Numbered from the stretch's first letter, positions 53,333-62,315 are shown. The stretch: DNA of 64,000 bases from Candidatus Phosphoribacter baldrii (GCA_016704565.1 JADIZV010000004.1:124001-188000); one strand, 5' to 3'. The notes: generated by a model not told the origin, from the sequence alone. Made by a program: numbers and translations.

Positions 53333-54486
53333 GATGCTGCCGTTCTTTCCTTGGGGATCCACATCTCGACCATCGTGCCGCCCCCGGGTCCCGGCAAGTA
53401 GCGCGTCCGACCACCGAGGTCCTCGATCCTGCCCTTGATCGACGACACGACGCCAAGGCGCCCGCGTTGCGCGGCCGCGTCGATCCGCTCCTGCGACACT
53501 CCGAGACCGTTGTCGCGGACGGTGACGATGACGTCGGCGCCCAGGTCATCGACCACGACCCAGGCCTGAGCGTCCGGACCGGCGTGCTTGCGGACGTTGT
53601 CCAACGCCGCCTCCACTGCCGCCACGACCTCACGTGCCTTAGCAGGCTCCAACTCGACCGGCTCGGCGCTGGTCACCAGCGTCGCCGAATCGGTGACTGC
53701 GGCGTCCAGCGCTCGGCGCAGGTCGATCGGTCCGTCGACAGCAGCTTCCAAGTCCGGCAACGGCATTCCGATGACGAGCGCACGCAACTGTTGCTCCTGC
53801 TCGGCGGCCATCGCCCCCAACCGGGCGCTCTCCCCCCCGATGTCCAGCCCGCGCCGATGGATGAACGCCAACGCTTGCAACACGCCGTCGTGGACGATGC
53901 GGGCCAACCGATCCCGCTCGGCGACCTCAGCCTGTTTGGCCAAGGCGAGGCGCAGGGTGTCCTGTTCCTTGCGGGCGATGTCGGCCCCATAGCCCAGACA
54001 GGTGCCCATCATCACGACCAGGCCCGCGTTGGACAGTGGCTCGGAGTCGAAAACGCCGACCTGAGCGATCATCACGGCGGTGATGACGAGCGAGGCGATG
54101 AGCCCACCGCGCCAGCCAAGGATGAGGGCGACACCGATGACGGGGACGTTCTGCCACACTCCAGGGATCGTCGTGTCCCCTGTCGTCGCAGACAGCGGGG
54201 TGTCGATCCACCGCGTCGACATCACCGCCGCTGACGCGATGACGATCTCGATGAGGTGCACCGTGAGGTCACGGCGGCGCGCGGCATACATGTATGCCGT
54301 CCACACCCCGATCGCGCCGATGATCCACAGGGCGATGTCCAGCCTCGCCATCTCGGCGTGTCGGACCCAGATGCTCCAGAGGGCATAAAACCAGGCGAGC
54401 ACCCGGAAGATCCGCAGCGCCCCCCACAGCGCGTTGAGAACGAGGGAGTCGTCGTCCGTCGCCGCCCGCCTGATCGCAGTCGCCAT
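53329..54486 (-). CDS. macS: Sensor histidine kinase (MacS-like, DUF5931 N-terminus)
   Basis: A 385-residue kinase with about five or six transmembrane helices in the first 170 residues (DUF5931-like), a HisKA_3 dimerisation domain with His199 in RLARIVHDGVLQALAF, and an ATPase domain with DNVRKHAG and DNGLGVS. It should detect a membrane or envelope cue and phosphorylate the response regulator. In Streptomyces the equivalent MacRS pair is important for development and cell-envelope proteins. A perfect 18-bp octamer palindrome is within the sensor-domain coding sequence (54282-54299). Confidence 0.87.
   Translation of the reverse strand: MATAIRRAATDDDSLVLNALWGALRIFRVLAWFYALWSIWVRHAEMARLDIALWIIGAIGVWTAYMYAARRRDLTVHLIEIVIASAAVMSTRWIDTPLSATTGDTTIPGVWQNVPVIGVALILGWRGGLIASLVITAVMIAQVGVFDSEPLSNAGLVVMMGTCLGYGADIARKEQDTLRLALAKQAEVAERDRLARIVHDGVLQALAFIHRRGLDIGGESARLGAMAAEQEQQLRALVIGMPLPDLEAAVDGPIDLRRALDAAVTDSATLVTSAEPVELEPAKAREVVAAVEAALDNVRKHAGPDAQAWVVVDDLGADVIVTVRDNGLGVSQERIDAAAQRGRLGVVSSIKGRIEDLGGRTRYLPGPGGGTMVEMWIPKERTAAS
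54282..54299. repeat. Perfect 18-bp palindrome of two octamers
   Basis: CGGCATACATGTATGCCG at 54282-54299 is an uninterrupted palindrome made of one minus-strand and one plus-strand octamer joined by AT. It lies in the histidine kinase gene, encoding part of a membrane helix end (AYMYAARR). It is the tightest of four inverted octamer pairs in the window. Confidence 0.9.
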
Positions 54487-54511
54487 GGTGCGAAACTACC
54501 GTGCGGACCGG

Positions 54512-55498
54512 TCAACTAGCCCGGCGATGTCCCTGCTCGTCGTCGGCGGTCGGGTCGACCTCACGCTGACCGGCCTGCGCTGCGGGGCTGGTCCGGTCGG
54601 CAGCCTCGGCAGCCTCGGCCGAATCACCCGCGGCAACGGCCGCGTCGCCGTCAGCGGGGTCGCCCGCGGTCCGGGCCGTCACCGACCGCGTCTTGGCCGA
54701 TTCGGTCACCGCCCGGGCGGCCTCGGTCGCCGCCTTAGCGGCCTCGGTCGCGGTCTTCTGGATCTCCTGCGCGGTCTTCTGGATCTCCTGCGCCTTGGCG
54801 ACAGCGGTCTGCACCGTGTCCTTGAGGACGTTCTTCTTCAGCGACGTCGCGTAGACGTCGACGTACTCCTGACCGGACAGGAGCATGAGCTCATACATGA
54901 TCTCGTCGGTGATCGAGCGCAGGACGAACCTGTCGTTCTCCATGCCCTCATAGCGGCTGAAGTCCAGGGGTGCGCCGATCCGCACACCGATCCGCATGAT
55001 GTTCGGCAGTTTCTGGCCGGTGGGCTGGGCCTTGTCGGTCCCGATCATCGCAACGGGGATGACCGGGCACCCGGCTTCCAGAGCCATCCGAGCGATGCCG
55101 GTCTTTCCCTTGTAGAGCCGACCGTCTGGGGACCGGGTGCCTTCGGGGTAGATCCCGAAGAGCTCGTCCTTGCGCAAGACCTTGAGGCCGGAACTGATCG
55201 CCGCTTCGCTCGCTCGTCCACCGGAACGGTCGATGGGGATCTGCCCGACACCCTTGAAGAACCACGCCGTCAATCGGCCCTTCACACCCGAGCCGGTGAA
55301 GTACTCCATCTTCGCCGGGAAGGTGATCCGCCGGGACAACACGATGGGCAGGAAGATCGAGTCCGAGAAGGACAGGTGGTTGCTCGCAAGGATCGCTGCC
55401 CCGTGCGCAGGCACGTGCTCGGCACCTTCGACCCACGGCCGGAACAGCAGCTTGAGGATCGGGCCCAGCACGACCGTCTTGAGGAACCAGTAGAACAC
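54512..55498 (-). CDS. 1-acylglycerol-3-phosphate O-acyltransferase family protein
   Basis: A 328-residue PlsC-family acyltransferase that makes phosphatidic acid from lysophosphatidic acid, or a related lipid. It has an N-terminal membrane helix, the catalytic H-x4-D (SNHLSFSD, His41 and Asp46), and the IYPEGTRSPDGRL substrate motif. After about residue 225 a low-complexity Ala/Glu/Lys tail has coiled-coil-like repeats (EIQKTAQEIQKTATEAAKA), not part of the enzyme core. GTG 55498 has AAGGG 8 bases upstream; an earlier start lacks similarity. In M. tuberculosis (Rv2182c) and Streptomyces (SCO2123) this family lies in the same neighbourhood. Confidence 0.88.
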   Translation of the reverse strand: MFYWFLKTVVLGPILKLLFRPWVEGAEHVPAHGAAILASNHLSFSDSIFLPIVLSRRITFPAKMEYFTGSGVKGRLTAWFFKGVGQIPIDRSGGRASEAAISSGLKVLRKDELFGIYPEGTRSPDGRLYKGKTGIARMALEAGCPVIPVAMIGTDKAQPTGQKLPNIMRIGVRIGAPLDFSRYEGMENDRFVLRSITDEIMYELMLLSGQEYVDVYATSLKKNVLKDTVQTAVAKAQEIQKTAQEIQKTATEAAKAATEAARAVTESAKTRSVTARTAGDPADGDAAVAAGDSAEAAEAADRTSPAAQAGQREVDPTADDEQGHRRAS

Positions 55499-55616
55499 CG
55501 CGGCAGCCCTTCTCTGTGACCTGGAGCACTCTAGAGCACGAGTGACCTCAGACGCTCGTGTCGGCCGGGCCGGTCGGCTGGACGATGGCCGGGCGGCGTG
55601 GGCCGATACTAGGAGC

Positions 55617-56162
55617 GTGAACGACGAGGCCGCCCGCGAATCCGAGGACCCGGACGGTCCACGGGACGGATCGACTCCTGCGGACGCGGACCCCACGGTC
55701 GTGGCGGATCCCCCGGCCGTCGACATCGACCTCCAGTTCGCCTCCATCATCGCCCACTGGGAGGACGAGCCGGTCACCATCGAGACGGACACCATCGAGA
55801 CCGTCACCATCGAGACGGTCACCACCCAGCCGTCCGCACCGTCGACACCACCGAAGACCCATGACGATGAGGATGAATCTCTGTTTGGGTGGCGTGGGTA
55901 CGCCCCGCCACCGGACATTGACGACCATTTCGAGCCGCCGCCCCCGGACCTGCCGCCGGCCCACGACGCGACCTACTGGCTGGCCGTCGCGGGCCTGACC
56001 TTGGGGCCGGTGCTCATCATGTGGGCTGCCGTGTTCTCCAACAACCCCGACCCGGGGTGGTGGGTGTTGTTCGGCATCGCGCTCACCGTCGCCGGTTTCG
56101 GCCTCATGGTGCTGCGAGGTTCCGGGGAGCGCGACCCCGACGACAACGGCGCTCGACTCTGA
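55617..56162 (+). CDS. Two-helix membrane protein with acidic, Thr-rich N-terminal domain
   Basis: A 181-residue protein. The N-terminal 100 residues are acidic and low-complexity, with a TIETDTIETVTIETVT repeat from a 15-bp tandem DNA unit (55775-55820); two membrane helices follow (YWLAVAGLTLGPVLIMWAAVF and WWVLFGIALTVAGFGLMVL). No known family is recognised. GTG 55617 is probably leaderless: GATACT (55605-55610) is a good -10 at 6 bases. It is in a short stretch between the divergent PlsC gene and the convergent glucokinase. Function unknown. Confidence 0.75.
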   Translation: MNDEAARESEDPDGPRDGSTPADADPTVVADPPAVDIDLQFASIIAHWEDEPVTIETDTIETVTIETVTTQPSAPSTPPKTHDDEDESLFGWRGYAPPPDIDDHFEPPPPDLPPAHDATYWLAVAGLTLGPVLIMWAAVFSNNPDPGWWVLFGIALTVAGFGLMVLRGSGERDPDDNGARL

Positions 56163-56201
56163 CCTCGACGGGTCACCCGCCGCGGTGGTCCGGCCAGTTC
56201 A

Positions 56202-57311
56202 TCAGGTATGCCGTCGCCGCCACCACCGGCCCGACCCGACCGACCGCCCCGCGCCAGGATCGACCGTCGACTCCGCAGTCAGAGACGCCGCTCTCTGCGA
56301 TTCGGAGTCGATTGAGACTGGCTCGCTGCGCGACGGGCTCGCCTCGATCCGCGCCAGGTCGGCCGCGCCGATAACACCGGCATCATTGCCCAGTTCGGCG
56401 GCCACGATGCGGGCCTCGGGTCGATAGCCCCGCCCGGTGAGCTGCCGACGGTAGGTCTCCCGGGCTGGGCCGAGCAACAACTCCCCGGCGGCACTCACTC
56501 CCCCGCCGATGACAAAGACCCCAGGGTCGAAGGCCGCGGCCAGGTTGGCGATCCCGACACCAAGCCACCGGCCGACGTCGGCGAGCAGCTCAATGGCGGT
56601 CCGGTCGCCCGCCTGGGCGGCCTCAGTGACCAGGGGCCCGGTCAGCCGTGTTGGGTCGCCCCCGACCCTGGCCCGCAGGTCGTCGGCGACCGGAGAGTTG
56701 GCGGCGATGAGCGTGCGGGCCTCACGCACCAAGGCGTTACCGCTGGAGTACTGCTCCCAACAGCCTCGGTTGCCGCACTCGCAACGCAACCCGTCAGCCA
56801 CGACCTGCATGTGTCCGAACTCGCCCGCGATCCCGAACCGCCCGCGCTCCACACGGCCACCGAGCACGATGCCGCCGCCGATGCCGGTGCCGAGGTTGAC
56901 CATGACCAGGTGGCTCTCCCCACGACCGGCACCGAAACGCCACTCGGCCCAGCTTGAGGCGTTGGCGTCGTTGTCGACAGTGATGGGCAGGCCGATCCGG
57001 CCGAACAGCGCATCCCGCAAGGGCTCCTGCCGCCAGGACAGGTGCGGTGCGAACACCACGGTGGCCCGGTCGGCGCCGACGAACCCGGCTGCTCCGATCC
57101 CGACGGCACTCACCTGCCCTTGACCGACCTGGGCCACGAGGTCTTCGACAACGCCGACGATGGTGTTCTCGACGACCTCAGGGGAGGTTGACCGGTGCGG
57201 GGTGTCGGCGCGGGCTCGGGCGTGGATCGTGCCGTCGGCGTCGACAACACCCCCTGCCACTTTGGTCCCGCCGATGTCGATCCCGATGGTGTATGCCGCG
57301 CGCACGCTCAC
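56202..57311 (-). CDS. glkA: ROK-family glucokinase
   Basis: A 369-residue ROK kinase that phosphorylates glucose with ATP. The ATP phosphate loop is GIDIGGTKVAGGVVD; catalytic VDNDANASSWAEW and LGTGIGGGIV, ExGH (GEFGHMQV) and the zinc site CECGNRGCWEQ are all intact. The same gene follows the SRPBCC/DUF5304 pair in Streptomyces (SCO2126). Of three nearby GTG codons, 57311 has AGGAG at 5-base spacing. The C-terminal 40 residues are extra, basic and possibly non-functional. It could supply glucose 6-phosphate from imported oligosaccharides, so it may feed on the sugar locus at 7-17 kb. Confidence 0.92.
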   Translation of the reverse strand: MSVRAAYTIGIDIGGTKVAGGVVDADGTIHARARADTPHRSTSPEVVENTIVGVVEDLVAQVGQGQVSAVGIGAAGFVGADRATVVFAPHLSWRQEPLRDALFGRIGLPITVDNDANASSWAEWRFGAGRGESHLVMVNLGTGIGGGIVLGGRVERGRFGIAGEFGHMQVVADGLRCECGNRGCWEQYSSGNALVREARTLIAANSPVADDLRARVGGDPTRLTGPLVTEAAQAGDRTAIELLADVGRWLGVGIANLAAAFDPGVFVIGGGVSAAGELLLGPARETYRRQLTGRGYRPEARIVAAELGNDAGVIGAADLARIEASPSRSEPVSIDSESQRAASLTAESTVDPGAGRSVGSGRWWRRRHT

Positions 57312-57313
57312 GC

Positions 57314-57703
57314 TCACTCCTGAGAGGACTCACTGGGGGTGGGCATGGTTCGAGCCTGCGTTCCAGGGGCCTCAGACCGACGGCTGGCCGCAAACCCCCG
57401 CAGGCCGTCGCTCAGGAGATCGACAACATCGGCGATCTTCTCCAAGGTCTCGGGACTGATCGCCTTGACCACAGTGAGCACCCGGCAGATCGGGCAGATG
57501 CGGCATACCGAATCGGGGGTCGCGGACGCAGCGTGCGGGTCGTGCCCGCACTCCGGACAGACGTGGGCGTCCACGGGCGCACCCGCCACCCGTGAACCGG
57601 CGGCGAGGAGGTGCGCGTCCGGCATACCTGCGGCGAAAACCCCCAGCAGGCGCGCGGCTTCCTCCGCGACCGACCCCACCCGGTCGCTCCCCTCGACCGT
57701 CAT
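57314..57703 (-). CDS. DUF5304-like zinc-ribbon protein
   Basis: A 129-residue protein with a CPECGHDPH ... CRICPICRVL set of cysteine pairs that likely binds zinc, and an N-terminal helix. In Streptomyces a DUF5304 protein (SCO2124) sits between the acyltransferase and SRPBCC/glucokinase genes, and this one is in the corresponding position. ATG 57703 is clear; the stop is 2 bp from the glucokinase GTG, and its start is next to the SRPBCC stop. Function unknown. Confidence 0.78.
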   Translation of the reverse strand: MTVEGSDRVGSVAEEAARLLGVFAAGMPDAHLLAAGSRVAGAPVDAHVCPECGHDPHAASATPDSVCRICPICRVLTVVKAISPETLEKIADVVDLLSDGLRGFAASRRSEAPGTQARTMPTPSESSQE

Positions 57704-57705
57704 CG

Positions 57706-58149
57706 TCAGCCTTCAGCGCGCTTCTTGAGCTCCCTGAGCGCCGTGTCGACGATCTGCTGCTCGGCCTTGCGCTTGAGCATCCCCAGCATGGGGATGTTGA
57801 GGTCGACCGCGAGCCGGTAGGTCACCTTGGACCCGCCCTTGTCCCGGGCGATCGTGTAAGAGCCGTTCATCGCCTTGAGAACCATGGCCCGGACCAGGCT
57901 CCACGACACGACACCGGTGCCGTCGTCGGCAATGTCCCACTCGTAGTCCAGCGTGTAGGTGTCTTTGAGGACGCCGGCATCGAGGGTGTATTCGACCCGG
58001 TCCGCCCAGCCGTCGCCTTCCTCGGACAACACGGAGACCCGCTTCACCTCGGCGGCCCACTCCGGGTAGGCCTCGAAGTCCGCGATGACGTCAAGGACGA
58101 CCCCGGGCTTTGCGTCCACGTGGATGGAAGACTCGGTGCGATCGGCCAT
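57706..58149 (-). CDS. SRPBCC (polyketide cyclase/START-like) family protein
   Basis: A 147-residue SRPBCC-fold protein with SIHVDAKPGVVLDVIADFEAYPEWAAEV and a C-terminal helix DTALRELKKRAEG. This helix-grip fold binds hydrophobic ligands; the M. tuberculosis relative in the same neighbourhood is Rv2185c. The ligand is unknown. ATG 58149 follows a -10-like TAACCT by 7 bases, so the mRNA is probably leaderless and this gene starts an operon with the DUF5304-like and glucokinase genes. Confidence 0.88.
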   Translation of the reverse strand: MADRTESSIHVDAKPGVVLDVIADFEAYPEWAAEVKRVSVLSEEGDGWADRVEYTLDAGVLKDTYTLDYEWDIADDGTGVVSWSLVRAMVLKAMNGSYTIARDKGGSKVTYRLAVDLNIPMLGMLKRKAEQQIVDTALRELKKRAEG

Positions 58150-58231
58150 GGTTAGTAGGTTATCGCGGTCTGGACCACCGGGGTCTCCCGCACCCGAGCA
58201 GCGGTCGGTTCGCGCCCCGCTGTCGACGCTG

Positions 58232-59677
58232 TCAACCCGCGCCAGCCAGCCGGTTGAGGTCACCGCGCCAGTCCGCGACCAACTGGTCCTCGCCCGAGCC
58301 GAGGACGATCCGCAAGGCCCGGTCCAGCGCCACCGGCGGAGCCGAGGAGGGCACCTCGCCGACGACGCCGCCCATAAGGTGAACGATCCTGACCAGCCCG
58401 CTCTCCCCCGCGTCAGCAGCGATGCGTGCTGCCGCCAGCCAGGATGCCTGGTATGCCGTCGCCGGGTCACCGGTTGCCCCGGCGAAGTCTGCTGGGGAGG
58501 GAAGGCTTGTCGGCGCTCCCGAGCTTCGCACTCGATCCAACAGGCGTGCAGCGACCACGCGTGGGTCCAACCGCTCAGCCCGGAAAGCGACCCATTCGGC
58601 AAAGCCCTCCGAGAGCCACAACGGCACGTCGTGAAGGGTGCTCGCCCGCACCGCCACGTGGGTCAACTCGTGGGTGAGGACCACCCGACGCCCGGCCGCG
58701 GTGAGCTGGGCCAAGCCGACCGGATCAAGGATCACTCGATCGGCCAGGGCGGGGGACGCGGGGGCGCGGTCCCCGTGGGTGGTCGCTGCCAGCTGGCCGT
58801 CGCTGACCGCTTGACCGGGACCGGCAGAGAGGGACGGGGCCACAGCAGCCCCCAACAGTCGTCCCGATTGCTCCGTCGTGGCGGAGACGATGACCACGGC
58901 CGGGACCCACCGGCCTAGGACTGCGGCCACCTGATCCTGGCCGAGTTCCACGTCGGCGAGCCTGGCCCGCAGGGCATCGAGGCTCACCGGCCCCGCCACG
59001 AGCGAGCGCTCCGTGCGGACGACCTGCAGGTCGGGCAGGTCGAAGGGCTCCCACCGATCGGCCGGTCCACGCCAGCTCTGGATCCGCCACCTGCCGTCCG
59101 CCCGGGCCAAGGTGACCGTTCGGGACACCCACCGTGTCCCCCGGTCGAACCCCGGGATGGTGTAGCCCAACCGCACCGAACCTGTCCAGCTGTCTGAGAG
59201 GCCGGCAGAGGCTGACCCGGACGTCCCACCGGCCTGACCCGGCCCCGGGGGCCCGTCACCCACCACCAGATCCCGCACCCCGAGGGCCACCAAGCCCCGG
59301 TATGCCGCGAGCTCGGCAACCCCCGCCGTCCCGGCCGGGTCGGCGATGGTGGCCGTCCAAGCGGCGGCGTCGTGCGCCGCCAACGCGCTCACGCGGGTGG
59401 CCAGCAACTCGTTGAGCGCCGCCATGGCGCTGACCTCGTGGTCGAGCCCGCTCTGCGGCGACCTGGCCGAAGCTGCCCCCGAGGCGGACGGCATACCGGA
59501 GGGCGATGTCGCGATGCCACCCGGAGCAGGATCACCCGATCCGGCCGAACAGCCGACGAGCGCCAGGAGGACGGCCACGGCGGGGAGAATGGGGGAACGG
59601 TGTCGCAGACGCGGCCGCGCAACCTCGCCCCGAAGCCCACGTCGTCCGCGTGGTCCGCGTCGTCCGAGTGCCCTCAT
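58232..59677 (-). CDS. Lipoprotein with a gluzincin-type metallopeptidase motif
   Basis: A 481-residue secreted lipoprotein. A basic, Arg-rich N-terminus and hydrophobic stretch lead to the lipobox LVGCSAG. After a Ser/Gly-rich linker and a nuclear-transport-factor-like region, a HELTH motif (H-E-x-x-H) with a downstream Glu in LSEGFAEW fits a gluzincin (peptidase MA-like) metal site. It probably sits on the outer membrane face as a peptidase or peptidase-derived binding protein; activity is inferred. It is adjacent to SRPBCC but opposite the nuclease gene. Confidence 0.8.
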   Translation of the reverse strand: MRALGRRGPRGRRGLRGEVARPRLRHRSPILPAVAVLLALVGCSAGSGDPAPGGIATSPSGMPSASGAASARSPQSGLDHEVSAMAALNELLATRVSALAAHDAAAWTATIADPAGTAGVAELAAYRGLVALGVRDLVVGDGPPGPGQAGGTSGSASAGLSDSWTGSVRLGYTIPGFDRGTRWVSRTVTLARADGRWRIQSWRGPADRWEPFDLPDLQVVRTERSLVAGPVSLDALRARLADVELGQDQVAAVLGRWVPAVVIVSATTEQSGRLLGAAVAPSLSAGPGQAVSDGQLAATTHGDRAPASPALADRVILDPVGLAQLTAAGRRVVLTHELTHVAVRASTLHDVPLWLSEGFAEWVAFRAERLDPRVVAARLLDRVRSSGAPTSLPSPADFAGATGDPATAYQASWLAAARIAADAGESGLVRIVHLMGGVVGEVPSSAPPVALDRALRIVLGSGEDQLVADWRGDLNRLAGAG

Positions 59678-59758
59678 GGGCCCGATGGTAGGGCGCGCTG
59701 GTCTGGCGTCGATCAGACCTCGGTCGGCATCACCGCGTTGGCCGCGCCGGGGGGTCGG

Positions 59759-59986
59759 TCAGCCCACCGCCTGACCGGCCGTTGGGGGGTGGACCACGGC
59801 GGTGAGGGACGCGGCATACCCTCCGTCGACCAAGCCGGCGGCGACGAAGAGGCCGACCGCGCGCCGCTCGGCCATGTCGAGGGGACGCCCACCGGGTGGT
59901 CCCACCGCGAGGGTGGCGAGGACCGTCACCACACAGTCATCGCACCGCAGCCCCCGCACGGGGCAGGTGTCGCACGTGACGATCAT
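59759..59986 (-). CDS. Conserved small Cys-rich protein
   Basis: A 75-residue protein with MIVTCDTCPVRGLRCDDCVV, four cysteines that could bind a metal or an iron-sulfur cluster, followed by a helical stretch (ERRAVGLFVAAGLVDGGYAA). Short proteins of this form occur across actinobacteria next to the DEDD/GIY-YIG nuclease gene. The function is unknown. The gene is divergent to the nuclease with a 144-bp gap. Confidence 0.75.
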   Translation of the reverse strand: MIVTCDTCPVRGLRCDDCVVTVLATLAVGPPGGRPLDMAERRAVGLFVAAGLVDGGYAASLTAVVHPPTAGQAVG

Positions 59987-60130
59987 TCGTTCGGCTCCTT
60001 CTCGGATCGGTGGGCCACGCTCGTCGAGGCCCCATCCGGGTCGTCTCCGACGCTACGACAGGGGTCTGACAACCCCTCCGCCGCGCGCGCCTGCGCAGGA
60101 CTGTCAGACCCTGGACCTAACGTCAGAGAC

Positions 60131-61828
60131 ATGCGTGCGGTCCAGGCCACCCTCGATGACCTGGGGACCCCTCTGCGGGAGGTCACCTTCGTCGTCGTCG
60201 ACCTGGAGACCACAGGCGGCAGCGCCCACGAGTGCGCGATCACCGAGGTCGGCGCGGTCAAGGTGCGCGGCGGCGAGGTGCTCGGCGAGTTCCAGACCCT
60301 GGTCAACCCCGGGTCCTCTATCCCGGCGTTCATCCAGGTGCTCACCGGCATCTCCGACAGCATGGTCGCCCAGGCGCCGCGGATCGACACGGTGCTGCCT
60401 GCGTTCCTTGAGTTCGCCCGCGGAAGCGTCCTGGTCGCCCACAACGCCGGCTTCGACATCACCTTCCTCAAGGCGGCCGCCGCGTCGCTGGGACATCCGT
60501 GGCCGGGGTTCCGGGTCGTCGACACGGTGACCTTGGCTCGCCAGCTCGTCGGCAACGACGAGGCGCCCAACCGTCGGCTGGGCTCCCTGGCTGCCCTCTT
60601 TGGCGCCGACACGACCCCCGACCATCGAGCCCTGCATGATGCCCGGGCCACCGTCGATGTGCTCCATGCGCTGCTCGGCCGGGTCGGCAACCTCGGCGTC
60701 CACACGCTTGAGGAGCTGGCCAGCTACAACTCGCGGGTCACGATGGCCCAGCGGCGCAAGAGGTTTCTCGCTGATGACCTGCCCACGGCCCCCGGAGTGT
60801 ATGTCTTCAAAGATGCCAAGGGGCGCCCGCTCTACGTCGGGACATCACGCAACATCCGAGTTCGGGCGCGCAGCTACTTCACCGCCGCCGAGCAACGCAC
60901 CCGGATGGCCGAGATGGTGGGCATCGCGACGTCGATCCAGCCGATCGTCTGTCAGACCACCCTCGAGGCCCAGGTCCGCGAGTTGCGCCTCATCGCCGAG
61001 CACAAACCGCGCTACAACCGCCGCTCGACCCGTCCCGAGCGAGCGCTGTGGGTCAAGCTGACCGCCGAGGCCTACCCGCGCCTGTCGATCGTCCGCGAAG
61101 TCCGCGACGACCAGGCGTCCGGCGCCCGGTATGCCGGGCCGTTCAGCTCCCGTGCTGCCGCTGAGGCAGCGGTCGCCGCCGTTCACGACGTCCTGCCACT
61201 GCGGCAGTGCACCACGCGCCTGTCCACCAAGGGGTCCGGGTCGGCCTGCGTGCTCGCCGAGATGGGCCGTTGCGGCGCCCCCTGCGAGGGCCGCCAGACC
61301 CAGGCGGACTATGCCGTGCACGTCCAGACCGCGGCAGCGTTGCTGGTCGGTGATGGCCGGGCCCTGGTCGATGCCCTGTGCGAGCGGATGAGGGCCTTGG
61401 CTAGCCAGGAGCGGTTCGAGGATGCCGGATCATTGCGGGATCGACTCGGCCACCTGGTGCGCGGCGCCGCCCGAGCCCAACGCTTGGCCCCGCTGGCGGC
61501 GAGCCCGGAGCTGGTGGCGGCCAAGCGCACCGAGTCCGGCGCTTGGGAGCTGGTCTGCGTGCGCCACGGCCGACTCGCCGGGACCAGCCTGGCCCCCCGA
61601 GGCGCTGATCCCATGGTCTACGTCGAGAGTCTTCGGGCAACCGCAGAAGCGGTGCCGGCTCCCTTGGGACCGGCCCCGGCGGCATACGCGGAGGAGACCG
61701 AGCTCGTGCTGCGGTGGCTGGAGAGTCCCGGGGTGCGGATCGTCGACCTCGATGGTGAGTGGACCTGCCCGGTCGGTGGCGCGGGAGCCGCCAAGGCCAC
61801 CCTCGGAGAGTTGCGGCGCGGCGCCTGA
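60131..61828 (+). CDS. DEDD exonuclease fused to a UvrC-like GIY-YIG domain
   Basis: A 565-residue two-enzyme fusion. The N-terminus is a DnaQ-type DEDDh 3'-5' exonuclease (VVVDLETTGG with Asp24 and Glu26, HNAGFDITFL, and HRALHDARAT), followed by a GIY-YIG nuclease domain (PGVYVFKDAKGRPLYVGTS, RNIRVRARSYFT) and a UvrBC-like segment, like the Rv2191 group. It may act in DNA repair. It lacks the UvrC C-terminal endonuclease. ATG 60131 begins the protein; there is no convincing ribosome-binding sequence. Confidence 0.9.
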   Translation: MRAVQATLDDLGTPLREVTFVVVDLETTGGSAHECAITEVGAVKVRGGEVLGEFQTLVNPGSSIPAFIQVLTGISDSMVAQAPRIDTVLPAFLEFARGSVLVAHNAGFDITFLKAAAASLGHPWPGFRVVDTVTLARQLVGNDEAPNRRLGSLAALFGADTTPDHRALHDARATVDVLHALLGRVGNLGVHTLEELASYNSRVTMAQRRKRFLADDLPTAPGVYVFKDAKGRPLYVGTSRNIRVRARSYFTAAEQRTRMAEMVGIATSIQPIVCQTTLEAQVRELRLIAEHKPRYNRRSTRPERALWVKLTAEAYPRLSIVREVRDDQASGARYAGPFSSRAAAEAAVAAVHDVLPLRQCTTRLSTKGSGSACVLAEMGRCGAPCEGRQTQADYAVHVQTAAALLVGDGRALVDALCERMRALASQERFEDAGSLRDRLGHLVRGAARAQRLAPLAASPELVAAKRTESGAWELVCVRHGRLAGTSLAPRGADPMVYVESLRATAEAVPAPLGPAPAAYAEETELVLRWLESPGVRIVDLDGEWTCPVGGAGAAKATLGELRRGA

Positions 61829-61918
61829 CCGATGGCGGCCCGACGGCGCGGCGCACCCTGGCGGTCGCTGCGACCATCGTCGACGCGTTCGGTCTGGACC
61901 GCGGCTACGCTGGGGCTC

Positions 61919-62197
61919 GTGATCACCGCCATCGTTCTCGTCACCTGCGACACCGCCCGCATCCCTGAGGTTGCCCAGGACATCGCCGCCCTCGACGGGG
62001 TGACGGAGGTCTACTCCGTGACCGGAGACGCCGATCTGGTGGCCATGGTCCGGGTCCGCGAGCACGAACAACTGGCCGATGTCATCGCCGACCGGCTATC
62101 CAAGGTTCAGGGCGTCGCGGCGACGAGCACCCACATCGCCTTCCGCACCTACAGCAAGCACGACCTCGAAGCAGCGTTCAGCCTCGGCCTGGATTGA
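61919..62197 (+). CDS. Stand-alone Lrp/AsnC ligand-binding (RAM) domain protein
   Basis: A 92-residue protein consisting of only the RAM (regulation of amino-acid metabolism) domain of Lrp/AsnC regulators (VTEVYSVTGDADLVAMVRV), without the DNA-binding part. GTG 61919 follows TACGCT by 7 bases, a leaderless arrangement. Single RAM proteins may bind amino acids and partner with full regulators; the ligand is unknown. It ends at a hairpin facing trpD, so a link to aromatic amino acids is possible but only by position. Confidence 0.83.
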   Translation: MITAIVLVTCDTARIPEVAQDIAALDGVTEVYSVTGDADLVAMVRVREHEQLADVIADRLSKVQGVAATSTHIAFRTYSKHDLEAAFSLGLD

Positions 62198-62251
62198 CCA
62201 TCAGATTCGGGGTTTTCTGTGCCCACCGGTCCTTCTTTGCCCCCCGGCCCG

Positions 62252-62314
62252 CGCCGAGATTGACGTTGCGACCAGTCAGCCCGGCGTGTCCTGCAGCCAA
62301 GGTCAATCTCGGCG
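62252..62314. terminator. 13-bp inverted repeat between the RAM gene and trpD
   Basis: cgccgagattgac (62252-62264) and its exact complement (62302-62314) enclose a 37-nt loop. The right arm ends 2 bases before the trpD stop codon, so it can act on both convergent transcripts. The long loop again resembles the 4399-4485 element. Confidence 0.75.
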
Positions 62315-62315
62315 G

